Below are positions 21,040 to 33,498 of a stretch of 64,000 nucleotides of DNA, one piece after another. The stretch is from positions 26,591,916-26,655,915 of the forward strand of contig NC_052489.1 in NCBI RefSeq assembly GCF_009730915.1. Reading direction: 5' to 3'. Below the pieces are notes generated by a model. That model was not told the origin of the DNA. It saw nothing but the letters and a program-made list of their open reading frames with translations, and searched no databases. The translations under genes were made by a program, and so were the position numbers. The stretch comes from Dioscorea cayenensis subsp. rotundata (Eukaryota; Streptophyta; Magnoliopsida; Dioscoreales; Dioscoreaceae). The first letter of the stretch is position 1. Every line of letters starts with the position of its first letter.

Positions 21040-24000
21040 TCATCTTAGTGTGACATTCAACTTATTCTCCACTGTTTCTCTAACACGCCACTGCAAGCAC
21101 AGCCACAAGGCTGATTACTGTTATTTTTCCTACAGGATAGAGATGACTAAAATCTGTGTTTTGTAAAAATCAAGTATTATACCTGCAACTGGTTTATTTC
21201 ATCATCTGTAAGAGAACGTTCCATTGAACGGTATGCGATTCTATAGCAGTGGCTAGTCATTCCCTTTTTGTTAGTGAAATTGTCAATCAGCTTCACCTGC
21301 AAGGTTGTAAGACCCTCTTTGATTAAGTAAGTTCCCAGCATAACTAAAAAAAATAGTACTAGAATCACAAAATACATGGTTCAGCCATTCATTTACAGAG
21401 GCCCAAAGAAGAAAAAAAAAAAAGAAAACTCACAGAAACACCGACACTAAGTGAACAGGCGCTTGCATGTCAACATATGGTAATATTTAGGGATGAAATC
21501 AGGGCATCAACAATAAAAAAAAAAAGAGAGTGAAGAATCTCTGCATTAAAAAAAGAAGACAGAAAAAAACATACCTCCTCCACTAGATCTCCAGCAATCC
21601 CTCGGACAACTTCACATAAATTGTTCTCTGTGAATGATTCGTTTATCCAAAAACTCATATCCTTGTAGCAGGGAGGAAACTGTGAAATAATAACTGTATT
21701 TTCATTGCAAAATGTACAAGAAATGTCTCGAGGTCTTGATGATGGTTTCAATGATTTATAAAAGTGTAGCAATAGTTCAAGCTTTCAATGCATGCCAACT
21801 TGGCAGAGGCAGCTAATTGAAGTCAATATTGTCTAGAGGGCATTCAATAACATGAATAATGAGAGGATTACACCAAAATTAAATGCTGTAATATTCGTAT
21901 CAATTACTTTATCCCTTGGAGCGCTAGGAAATAACATCATCTCCCATATATGCTCTCAGCAAGATAGATGGTAAAACATCAAACATGTCTTTACAGTCTT
22001 CAATGCATCAAAGTCTCCTAACAAACTTCAGTGCATTTTCTAACATTAGATTGATTGAGCACACACTCATTTACTATTCCACATCCATACAAACATTTTA
22101 TGAACCGTTCAACCGCACCACTACTTATTTCAATTACCGTCTCATTTAAGATATATGAGCCATAATCTAGTCCTCTCGACTAAGCAACAAGAGCATCTAA
22201 CCCTTATAATTTCATCTACGTAAAAGATGTGTTTTGTATTATAGTCTCACACAAAACCAATTTGCTGTCTGGCAAGGGTTACTGCACTTCAGATCTATAG
22301 CAAGGGACACCCATGAAGACCATGAAAAGGACATAGCAAGTTTTAAAATGATGTGCAAGATAGGTTCTTTAACTATGACTAGGAGATCCTAAGCGCATGT
22401 CACATCAGTATACCCCTCCTTTTACAACTGTAAGCCAGAATTACTAGATGGCTTGTGACTTGCTCTATCCTGCAAATTCTAAGTTGAATCACCAATAAAG
22501 TTATTATACTCTTCTTTTGTGAATGTGCAACAAATCTTCATGCATTTTGTATACACAGGCCTAAATCAGCTTTCTTAAACACCAAATACTAAGATACTAG
22601 CTTATAATCAATACACCCTACTTTTACAACTGTAAGCGAGAATTACTAGATGGCTTGTAACTTGCTGTATCCTACAAATTCTAACTCAAATCACTGAAAT
22701 AATCATTATACTCTTATTTTGTGAACATGCAACTAAACTTCACGCATTTTGTGTATATATAACAGGGTGAATAATGGCCGGAAATCATTGTGTGCACCTT
22801 TGAGAATGGCTTGAATTTGGCACCAAGCTGGCCCTTCGAAAACTGTAAATAAGAGGCTATACATCAGCTTTGGTTAACAGAATTTAGTTTGAGAAAATCA
22901 ATATTACATACAAATGCATGATGATCAATATAACCTAAATTGTCTGGTTCCTAATAATGCATTTACTATTATAAGTGCTTTGCAAGTTGTCGACTATTAA
23001 CACTAGGTAATTCAAGATTGCAAATGCCAATTGACAAGAATAAAAAGCAACATACTTGTGAGGTAAACCGTTCATCAGTTGACCAGAATAGTCGGATATC
23101 TGGAATATCAAACAGAACCATAGCAAGTCGCTCTAGCCCTAGACCAAAAGCCCATGCAACACAATCCGTTCTTCCATTTCTTTTCAGTATTTCTTGCTCA
23201 GTCACTCCACAACCCAACACTTCCATCCAATTTTCCTGAAACAGTACATATAGCAAAAGATACCAGAAAAAAAATGTGTCCTCAAGATATTCAGTGAAGA
23301 TAAGGGCAAAATATATATCAAGGTTGCAGGCAAAGAGGACTTAAAACTCCAAAAGGCAATGCATTACCTGGAAAAATATCTCCAATTCAAAAGATGGATT
23401 AGTGAATGGAAAGTATGTATCGACCCATCGCATTTCCACAGCACCTGGCAATTGCAGGAGATTTATAAGACTCAAATTTCTGCTTAATGATATTTATGTT
23501 ACATGTAAATGGCAGCAGAAAAGATAAATACATACCAAATAAATGTTGCGCCAGACCCTCAAGAGATTTCTTTAGATCTGCAGCTGCATGGGATGTTGCA
23601 TCCATATCAGAATCTCTACATTCATCTTTGGAAAAAACACGAAATCCTTCCATCTGCATTAGTGTCCATCATAAGATACCGGAATTTTGCTTAACTTGTC
23701 AACTACCAAGAAGAAGCCGCCATGGCAAAAGATAATACTTGGAAACCTGATGAAATACAGGGTAATGAGTTGAGTCAATGGAGTCTCTACGATAGACATC
23801 TCCAGTTACAAGAAAATGGGTGTGCCCCTTCCTTAAAATCTCTGCCTGATGTGCACTGGTGTGGCACCTTAAGACAGTTTGAGCATCGACATAATATGTA
23901 TCATTATAACTCCTGCTTACATGATCAGCAGGAACCAATACATCATCAAAATTCTGCATACAACAGCATCCTACAGTCACCACAATGAACATGAAGAAAA

Positions 24001-24901
24001 ATAATCTCTGAATAGTTAGCAAATTATGGCATTAACAGAATTGCTTCTAACAAGAGTAGAAGTTTAATCAAGACAAGTAAATTTAATGGCATTGGGCAAA
24101 AAGAGGAAAATATGATGAGCAATTTTCTCACACTTTCTTTATTTTACAAATAGTTAGATGGGTTTTCCACCACTTCCCATGAAAAAAATTCATGTATTTT
24201 TTTTTTTTTTTCAATTAACCTTGACAGATAGTGTCAGCAACTGCCAAGCAGAACCAATCTCCGGTCACTTCAAATGGAAGTCTACTAATAGCATAACCTT
24301 CTACTAAGTATGAGATAATTATGCAAAGGGTTCAGTTCATTGTTCATGCATGACTATAAGAAAGCACAACAACTATCATAACACATTTCAAACAAGAAAA
24401 GTAGCACTATTTGAAGGCAAAAGGCTGGTTAAACCCTAACAAAGATGAAAAGATACCTGCTTGACAGAAACAATAGGACATAGATCATCAAACTTGACAA
24501 ACTTCCCCTCATGCCTCTCATCAAAGTACTCATAAATCGCATTCTTCAAAATCCCAATCGGGTGCCGATCCCTCCGGTGCAGCTGCAACCCAATCTTCGA
24601 GAAAATCGTATCCGGGACATTGTTAGTAGGATCCCCCTCCCTCACAACATCTAAAGCCACCACAAACCATCAAAACCTTCAGATATCAAAAGCAGAAACA
24701 AAAAAAAAAAACTGGAAATTTACCATCTTTCGCGATCTTAACGCCACCAATCTCAAGAAGAGCAGCGAGAGGGGGATAGTGCTTGTTGTGGGGTTTCGTG
24801 AGAGGTGCGGAGGAGAAGGGAAGGGATTGAGTGAAGGATTTGAAGGGGATGAGGGGTGGGCGCGCGGTGAGCGCGCGGGCGTAGGTTCTCTGGATAAGCA
24901 T
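21040..24901 (-). CDS. Phenylalanine--tRNA ligase, organellar (chloroplast/mitochondrial), 422 aa
   Basis: Ten exons in minus-strand order: 24901-24724, 24650-24457, 23953-23747, 23653-23536, 23444-23368, 23235-23056, 22842-22798, 21679-21575, 21296-21183 and 21090-21040. The total is 1269 nt. The product is a single-chain class II synthetase that charges organellar tRNA-Phe. The N-terminus ([20 protein letters not shown]) is an Arg/Ser-rich, acid-poor transit peptide. The body has [14 protein letters not shown], motif 2 ([16 protein letters not shown] then MEGFRVF), the FELEIFF strand and motif 3 ([20 protein letters not shown]). The C-terminus has the ferredoxin-fold anticodon-binding domain ([40 protein letters not shown]), ending [14 protein letters not shown]. 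An in-frame ATG at 24940 could add 13 residues. Confidence 0.95.
22408..22765. repeat. Tandem duplication, offset 201 bp, in a PheRS intron
   Basis: The block from about 22408 to 22560 recurs at about 22609-22765. Shared markers include TTTTACAACTGTAAGC, GAATTACTAGATGGCTTGT and CATTTTGT followed by GTATA. Identity is about 80%. Confidence 0.8.
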
Positions 24902-25137
24902 CGATGAAGCGCGCGCGGCGTGGCTCGTTCTCTCACGCACACAAGCGCTTGAAAGGGAGGATCACTGTGGATAATTTTGAAATAAACCCTTATAGTTTTT
25001 TTTAATAAAAATTAGAACTTCGAGGGATGTGTTCGAATTATATGAACTTTTTAGGGTTTAAAATGCAAAACAAATCGAAAGAGAACCCCATCAAAACCCT
25101 TGCATTTGTTTCTCTTTCTGCCTCGCCTCGCGCTACC
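24902..25137. promoter_or_regulatory. Shared divergent promoter between PheRS and PPR genes
   Basis: The two start codons are 236 bp apart and face away from each other. The half next to PheRS (24830-24960) is GC-rich with CGCGCG blocks; the half next to the PPR gene is AT-rich. No TATA box is obvious on either side. Both products go to organelles, so co-regulation from one bidirectional promoter is plausible but not shown. Confidence 0.6.
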
Positions 25138-28100
25138 ATGATTACTCGCCGCCTTCTCTCTTCGTGGCCGCGCCACTGCCGGACGGTGGCTCCGGCGAGT
25201 GGGCACCGCACCTTCTCGGCGGATGTGTCACCCGAGTATGCTCGCCGAAACTACGCTGGCAATCTCTCCGAATACAACACTGTCATCTCCTCTCTCATCT
25301 CTCAGCGCAGGTAAGCTCCCTTCTTTTCCTTTGATCTCCCTTTGACTTGTTTTGTTTTGTTTCTAATGGAGTGGTTTTGCTGGCGGTTTCAGGAGCTTCT
25401 TGCTCCGGGATGTGTACGACGACATGATGCTTGACGGCGTGCAGCCCGTCCGGGATACCTTTCACTCGCTCATCGTTGGGTGCATGAAGGGTAGCCGCCT
25501 TCAAGATGCTTTCTTTTTTCGTGATGAGATGATGGCAATGGGCCTTCCACCCGATGTAAATCTTTACCCATTGCTTGTGATGTGAATCTTGGGTTGCTTT
25601 AGCTCTAAAGGTATTTTTTTTTAGGGTTTTGGGTTTTGTTTTGCAGGTCAATCTGTATAATTTCTTGATCTCAACCTGTGGGAAATGCAAGAGTTCTGAT
25701 GCAGCGATCAAAGTTGGTTCTTGTTTTCCTTTCTTTAATGTTTCTTATCTTGGATTTCATGGAAGGCTGACCGGATTGTATTTGTCTTGAAATGAAGCTT
25801 TTGGAAGAGATGAAGAGACATGGTGTAAAACTTAAGGGGGAAACGTACATTTGCCTTCTCAACGCTTGTGCAGCAACGGGCCGAACAGATTTAGTGTATG
25901 TTGTTTCATTACACTATTCTAGTGAAAATTCTCTGGAATTTGTTTCCGTTTATCTAATTTAAGTGTTAATGGGAATTTTTGGAACTGCTCAACCTTGTTA
26001 GGCTGTACATATGACCTTGATATTTGATAGGTAGTGTATCTAAAAGACTAGAGTTTGTGAGGTTATATAATGAGGATGGTAGAAATACGTTGATTTTCTA
26101 TATATGCGTAACTTGTCATGTATTAAAGCTAAGGTTATGAAAAATAAACCTGTTTTTTGGATTGTAACTCTGGATATACAAGGACTTTTGTGAGATCAAA
26201 GTGACTGAACTTAATTATTAATTCATTGAAGGTAGCTGTTACAGTTTACTTTTTCTTAGACTGTAACTCCTTGGATAAGCACCTGGGTGAGATCATTGTT
26301 CCTGATCATGTCCAGGTCAATGATACTTTCTTTTGCTTGTAAATTTCTCTCTGTTAATAGGATGGTCATTGTGATGATCTAGACCACAACTTGCTTTAGG
26401 CATTATTAAATTGGCTTGACTGGATACCTCAGTCAAAAGCTTAGGTCTCCCAATTTATAAGTATGGTGGGATTCTTTCTTAGATGATATTTGAATTGGCT
26501 TCATGAAGCTGTTTATTTAATGTATTTATATCCTTTGTTTTTGGATTCCCAGGCTAACACTAGTTCGGGATATGGCTGCTGTCGGTCTGAATAAGTTCTG
26601 TTATGCTGGACTCATAACTGCATACAAGAACAAATTACCGACTACAGAGGAAACATTTGCAAAAGTGACTGTGCCTATTATCAGCTGGACTTTCTTACAT
26701 TCTACCTTGATGGTTTACACGTTCTGAGATTCTTCTTTGTTGTGTAGATTATTGAGTATGTCCAAGCATCCAAAGGGTGGTCATCTGTTGAAGCCTCGAC
26801 TGAGAGCGGAGAAAATGTCATGATGAATGTTTCATTGGAAGAATTGTACAACATCCCAACTGCAGAGTATGTGCATAGGCGTGCGTTTGTAAACAGACAG
26901 CTCACAGTATATCATGTTGCTTTACACGCTTGTGCTGAACTAAAGAACAAGGAGGTATTCTATTGTATCTATCCTATACATCTGACAATTGCACCTCCAA
27001 TCAGTAGGTCATTTAGCAAGAACTAAGAGGTCTCTCCCTGAAGTCCCTGCCATAAGACCCTCACATGGAGAACATTTCATTGGTTCAAACCCATTTTTGG
27101 TGGTGGTCACAGCATCCTCACATTTGAATAAACAATTTTATGAACTCAGCACTTATTGATTACACAGTCTGAACAACCTGTAGTGGATCAATCAAGTTAG
27201 TCACCATGAATAGTCTCAAGTATCCAGTAGCATAGGTACATCAGAATGAGGAAATCTGATAGTGGAGTAGAGACTGTAGAATTATTTTGAAATGCAAAAT
27301 AGTTAAGCAAATTCCTGTTTTTTAATGGATAAAAGTCAAATTTTGATTTCAGGAAACCATGTCTAATTGGTTATCAAGTTCATAATTATTAATTCTTAAT
27401 TAATATCTGTTTTTTCACTGTTGTAGACAATGGAAACTCTTCTTGATATGCTAAAGACAGATGGTTACACTTTTGATGCTTTCATTGCGATGCAAGCTAT
27501 GAGGTAAATTTCTGCGATACCATTCAACAAAGTAATTACAATGCCCTTGAAGGAAACTGCAGCATTTTTTGTTTGTGTCATTGCATGAATTGTGCCAGAT
27601 TGTTCAGCTAAGGTTCTGTGATTATCATGTTTTTTGGTGTAACTGCTGAAACTCTACCCATTGGTGTCTCTAAACAGGTGTTACTTACACTGTGGTGATA
27701 TTGATTCTGGAGTTAAAATCTTTGAGGAGTACTCAAGCTCAAAACCACCAACAGCTGAGTTGTTTGTGGTGAGTCTACACTTGATGAATTTAAGAATGTG
27801 AATTTTTCTAATGTTTTACAATTAAAAAAAAAGGCAAGACTGCTTTCTAGAGCATGTTTTGAGAGTGATTAGGTTCATCTGTTAATTTTTTGATTTCTCA
27901 GACCCTAGCTGAAGGAGCGATGGTTGGATATACTCCTAAAGGGATGCAACTTGCTCAAGAGACACTGGTATGTGATCTATGTATACTTTCAGAATTTTTG
28001 GTAACTTTTTGTCAAACTTTTAATTAACTTGTTACTGTTCATACAGGAAAAAATGAATGCTAGAGGAATTTTCTTGAATGCAAGGATGGGTAGTGATCTC

Positions 28101-29396
28101 CTTCTTGCAGCAGCTGGAGAAAAGGTAAGCAGATGGTAATATCTTTAGTACTTGGTGATGCTGGTGATGTTGCCATACCTTTAACAATGTAATTGTTTGG
28201 GGGTTGTGCAGATGGGTGGATATACTACTGCAAATTACGTATGGGATCTATTGCAAAGTCGAAAAATCAATCCTTCTCTTCCTGCTGTTGAGGCCTATTA
28301 CAAGGGTTTAAAGGTAATTGACACTCAAGAATTATACATTTTTATCTTGGATTTCAGTAGTTTCTGCATCAAAAGACCTGATGAACTATAGTTATGTTTT
28401 CACACGCTTGTTTGTGGATGATCCTTTTATGTTTCTTGATTTTCTTAGCAGTATTTTACCTTCACAATGGCTTGCCTATGCGCTTCACATATGCTAATCA
28501 TTCTTTTCTTTTTTGACTATTTGACCATTGAGTAACGACCTTGAGAATGAACAGTGCTTTTGTTCATTTTTTGATACTTATTCTTGAAATATATCTTTAC
28601 AACTTCTGAAATACTTGCTTTGCTGTGCATGTTATAAAACTGAATTCCTTTTGTTTCTTTTTCTTCAATTTTGGAGGCTTTATTGTAAATTTGATGAATA
28701 AATTTTTTGACTCATTTTTATTTTGATCACCGAATTTCAATTTGCATCAATTTGGTTATTTAACTTTAATTTGATTTCATCAGGCAATAAATCAATTTAA
28801 GTTCGGTGATCAAAGTGAAAATGAGTCAAAGTATAGTGACCTACTAAAAAATTTACTTTACATTTGATGCTCTACTGCTAAAATTGCAAACAACTCTGTA
28901 GTGTGGTTGTGACCCTTGCAGAAGCAAACAATTTGACAATTTAACAATTTAACACTCTTCTTTAAACCTGTGAATATGTGTTCACCATATTCATATTTAG
29001 TGTTCGGCTCATTTATATTTTCAGATGCCTGTTGATCAAAGGCTTCGAAATTCCATCCTTTTTTGTGAACCCTAATTTGTTCATTCAATGGACGGATGGC
29101 CATAACCAGTAAGATGTGGATTTGCACCTACACCTGCTAATGTCATGTAGTAGTTATTTGCCATTTTTTTAATATGCTGACTGGAGGACTACTTCTAAAC
29201 AGCATGTCTTGATAAATAAGGAATATCAGTTATTGTCTCAAACCTTGTGACATGTTTTCATAAATTCTTATGCTAACATATTAACAATATTTCATTGTTT
29301 CAGCAACGGGAGATACCATCAGACGACCCACGACTTGTGCTGGTTGGGCGCACATATGATAACCTTTCCATTCGATCTGCCCGAAGAAATGAGTAA
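25138..29396 (+). CDS. Mitochondrial pentatricopeptide repeat protein, 441 aa
   Basis: Twelve exons: 25138-25310, 25393-25555, 25647-25712, 25798-25895, 26553-26664, 26748-26954, 27427-27503, 27678-27768, 27902-27967, 28047-28124, 28212-28313 and 29304-29396. The total is 1326 nt. The start MITRRLLSSWPRHCRTVAP is a typical mitochondrial presequence. PPR units are seen as SEYNTVISSLISQR, DTFHSLIVGCMKGSRLQDAF, VNLYNFLISTCGKC and ETYICLLNACAATGRTDLV, then less regular repeats (YHVALHACAELKNKE). Many introns are unusual for PPR genes, which are mostly intron-poor. The gene resembles Arabidopsis At4g35850 as I recall it. The last codons, GAG TAA G, overlap a good donor (GAGTAAGT), so an additional tiny 3' exon cannot be ruled out. 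Confidence 0.9.
28699..28855. mobile_element. MITE-like inverted repeat in PPR intron 11
   Basis: The left arm TTGACTCATTTTTATTTTGA, then TCACCGAATTTCAATTTG (about 28706-28743), pairs with the right arm at about 28792-28829 (reverse: TTGACTCATTTTCACTTTGA, then TCACCGAACTTAAATTG). Outer TAAATTTTTT repeats flank both arms. The left arm seems to have lost about 18 bp. No clear target duplication was found. Confidence 0.7.
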
Positions 29397-29729
29397 GTAT
29401 TCTGCCAGTCGTGCGTCCTGGCTTTTAAACCAACGCTCTCCTTAGTTGAATACATCCAAGGCAAAATAAAATGCCCCAATGTTGATCCTTCTATCCATTA
29501 ATTTATTGATTATGGTGATGTTCTGGTTCACAAATTAGCATCTGGTTATCTGAAAATCAAACAAAATCTGAAGTATGTATGTTTTCCGGCCATTTATGTC
29601 AAGTTGTAATCCACTGATCCATGTCAACATTTGAACTCAAGGAAAATCTCTATCATATTTATCTACAAAAAGTATACAGCTGCAGTAGTATTATTGTAAT
29701 TCCACACCTATTACACCATACAAGGGGAA

Positions 29730-32335
29730 CTAGTTTTTTGACCATGGTTTAAGTACAACAAGGAGAACAACAGCAATGATGATTATGAGGATAATTATAG
29801 CTATGCATGTACATTTCCGAGTATTTTTTTGTAGTCTCCTCGCCTTTTGGAGGGCACCAATTCCAGACTGAATATGATCATCAGCGTTTGTGACCTGCAT
29901 GCAAAGGAAGAAGATAACAAACACTGAATTTTCGAAAAGCATACACATTTGCACGAAAAATTCATATTTTCTTTCACCCCTCACCTGTGCTTCAATGTTG
30001 TCAAGCATGTCACCTTGAGCCTCAATCAACACAGCCATGTCGAGGAAAATCTATACCAAAAAAGGTGATGAAACACCAGCACACAGACCAAATGCAACAA
30101 GGATCAAGTGAAGTTACCTGTTGCAAGTCAGTAAGCTTCTTTTCGATCTCCCTCACAGCGTCATGACGCTCCTGGATTTCTGCCAGGGTTTCAACTATCT
30201 GAAGCCGAAAAATGACTTCATGATTTATAAGAATGCAGACTACTAAAATTTTACTAACACATGAAGCTCTGACGAGAATGAATGAGAAATCTGTGTTTGA
30301 TATGTTTACAATAATGAACTAACCTGGCCCCTTCCTTGTTCCTGAATGGCTTTCTGGAATATTTGCTCACTATCCCCAGTTTCAATCAATCTATCAATTG
30401 TCTGTAGAAACATAACTTATGACTAATTAGCTGTGATATGCTATTTCCAGTAAAGCTCATTGTCTTTGGAAAAGATCTCACCTGTTCATCTGCATGATTG
30501 CCAGTCACTGGGCATATGAAAAAATACAAAATAATTAGTTTCATATACATATGATTGGGTTAACTCATTGAAAGTTACAAGCTCATGCATTATTTACCTG
30601 TAAAAACCCGTCTCTCAACAACCTCTCTGTACTCCTGATGGATTGTTTCCCTCAGAGTCTGCAGGTATACATCAAAACCAGAATCGGTTGATAAATCAAA
30701 TAATGGGCTTCTTCGTATTTAAATTTCTATTGCCAAAAATCGATTTGAGTACAATGAAGAATTAAGGTTTACAGGGATAAATTAAGCACAGATACTACCT
30801 GAAAGTCAGACATCCTCTCTTTCAACTTCTTCTTCAGCGCTCTGCATTCATAGTAATATTATTATGTATTTGAGGCAAAGCTTTTTAGAATTGCAAAGAA
30901 AAGCAACACACGAAATTACATAGTTGTTGATATTCTTGACCGATCTACTCCCGATCCCTTTTCACATCCTGGCTTTTCTCTATTCAACAAATTCTTTGTT
31001 TAAGGGAGATAAATAAAAGTCAGTGAGTTGCACTGATGATGGACAAAGAATACTTGTAATCATGTGTTCACAAAGAGAAATTTAAATAGGAATAGTTTCA
31101 AGAAACATACATCTTTATCCAGTTCCTCTAGTTTCACTTTTACAATTCGTGCAACTTTTCCGACTTCATCGATATCTTTCTCCATTCGCTGTTTGATTGC
31201 TGCTCACAATGTATTTTATCAACAAAAGTTGAACATAATTCCAAAGAAACAAATTAACTGGAAGAAAAGTAAACTGTAATTAACATTACATTTCATGGCA
31301 GCTGCCTTGGTGACACCTTTTGACTCCTCATTTGCATCCTGAAAAAATGCAGCCAGAACTAAGTGCACACTTGTATTATTTAAATCAGAAAAAACAAATT
31401 CCTTAATTCACCTTAGACAGGATTCATACCTGAAGCTTTTTCAATAGCATTGAAAGATTCTGAATTTGCTTCTCAATACCTTGAACCTATGGCAAGAAGA
31501 ATGAGAATGAAATTATTAATCAAACCAACAACTGAGTCACAGAAGAGTATCTGATGAACTAGAGTTGATGAAAAAAAAAAAGAAGGTAACTATCCATTTG
31601 AAACACAAGATCAACAACAATAGTCATGATTACCTTCTTAAAGAAATCATCCAGACCAATCTCTCCAGTGTTTGTCACAACCTGTGTTCCTAGTTCAATA
31701 TCCCCGTCTCGGGATGTCTGGCCTCGCGAAAGCTCGAAAGAATCCTGCAAATAAATAGTTCATCAATACTAAAAGAAAGACAATAAAAGATTAAAATAAA
31801 AAACCAAGAGCTCACTAATGGATTATCATAGCTTGCTAAATTTCTGAGAAAAAAAAAAAATTTCACATTAATTCATCATAGACTTCAATAAACATACTGA
31901 GATTTTACAATATAACAATCCATTGTTTTTCTTCCACTCTTAAAGAGACAGATTTCCAAACTCTGGTATTCATATTCTATCAGCAAATCATCACTAAACT
32001 TTTTAACAATCCCTTCAACTTCACAGTTTCATTTGTCCAAAGGCCTTTTGCTTCCTATAATCAATTATATACTCAATTTTAAATTATAAAGCTCATCTCT
32101 ATATCTGAATACCAACAACTTAAATTGTCTTCATAGATTAATGAAACACCAAATTTTCACTAAATATTCAACTTTTTTCATCTTAACAATTAGTCCAGGT
32201 ACTGAAAAAACCAAATTCCACAGCATTCATGCATGTAAATACACCATCTGGGCATCAAAACTCCCCCAATTCATTAAACATAAAATTTCAGTAAAAAAAA
32301 CACAGAATTCATCATACCGTGAGAAGGTTATGCAT
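29730..32335 (-). CDS. SYP132: Syntaxin of plants, SYP132-type Qa-SNARE, 305 aa
   Basis: Thirteen exons in minus-strand order: 32335-32318, 31744-31634, 31486-31430, 31338-31290, 31199-31111, 30993-30920, 30841-30799, 30658-30598, 30507-30482, 30401-30324, 30198-30118, 30050-29985 and 29894-29730. The sum is exactly 918 nt. This plasma-membrane t-SNARE drives vesicle fusion in secretion and cytokinesis. It starts MHNLLT from an 18-nt first exon, then DSFELSRG. Next come the Habc helices ([49 protein letters not shown]). The SNARE motif follows ([49 protein letters not shown]). A C-terminal membrane anchor, [19 protein letters not shown], ends in KPWSKN. The length matches the Arabidopsis SYP132 class. 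Confidence 0.96.
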
Positions 32336-32699
32336 CTTGGATAGATTGAAAACAAGAACTACAAACAAAGTCCTCGATCTAGATCAGCGAACAAGATCAA
32401 AAGCTTTGATTTTTCAGCGAAATCAAGAGGAAAGACGCGAGCTTTGAGAGATGACCAGGCTTGCGTTTCCCGAATCGGGGAAGATAGGCAGGAGGAAGGA
32501 TAGTGTGCTTCCATTTTCTCCGGGTTTGGTTACGTGTCAATGTAGGATTGGTCAGAATAGATGTTTGCTGTTATTGTCTGAAGAGCTGAGGAAATTTCTG
32601 TTAGTGTTTTGGTCAATCATGACCCCCTCGTTTTCCAGATTATCATAGACTAATCGTGCCACGTGATCTGCACGTGATTTTAGGTCATAGAGACGTATT

Positions 32700-33490
32700 T
32701 ATCTTTTCTTAAGGGAAAAAATATTAATTACTATCAATCTTTTTATGATTATAATTTATAAGTGTGATTTTGATTGCGAAAAAACTAAACATTGAAAGTG
32801 TTATGATTGATGTGATGTGATGTGTTATTGAGAAGACCTGATTAAAAAATAAATTTATTTGAAATAAATTGATAGTAACACATATTACTAATAAATTATA
32901 AAAAAATCATTAAGATGATTCGTGTATGTTTTTAGACTATCAATAAATGTGACATGAGTAAAATATAAAAAAATTTAGATAAAAAGTTGAATAAAAAGGA
33001 AATATAGATATAAGAAATATACATTAGAAATTTCATATAATGATGTATTTAGACTTAATAAAACATTATAGAAAGAAATAATTCATGTAACCGATCTAAT
33101 AATTGAAATTAATAACTTGTTGTTTTAAAGATAGTTTATTAAAATATTTTTTAGTAATTAACAAGGCTTCAAAATTATATGTAGAAACATTGAAAAAAAA
33201 AGGTATTTTATCAAATTTGATTGAAATCATATTAAATTGTATTACAACAAATAAATTTGATTATATTTATGTTAATTTGATTTATGATGATATTTATTAA
33301 TGATATATGTTGCTATTACTTTTAAAGTTATATAATTTTTTAATTAAATTTTATAGAAAAATAATTTAGGGAAGCCTTGGTAGTTGAAATAATTGAGAAT
33401 AAATCCCTTATCTCAACTTATTTCGTAAGTAAAAGCCACTTTAAATTTTCACTTTGACTGTCATTTAATTTGAAAATTTAAATTTTAACA
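32700..33490. other. AT-rich spacer, no feature seen
   Basis: The base composition is extremely A/T-rich. The only open frame (33103-33300) is composed of Ile/Asn/Lys/Tyr codons as expected by chance. The SYP132 promoter must lie between 32336 and about 32700. Confidence 0.6.
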
Positions 33491-33498
33491 ACATCACT

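Noticed and set aside
23722..23988. Plus-strand frame opposite PheRS exon 3
   Set aside because: It is the antisense of a strongly conserved catalytic exon and shows no family resemblance.
24679..24942. Alternative frames (Pro/Ser-rich) over PheRS exon 1
   Set aside because: They overlap the transit-peptide exon in other frames; only the chosen frame joins the conserved [10 protein letters not shown] exon through a proper GT-AG intron.
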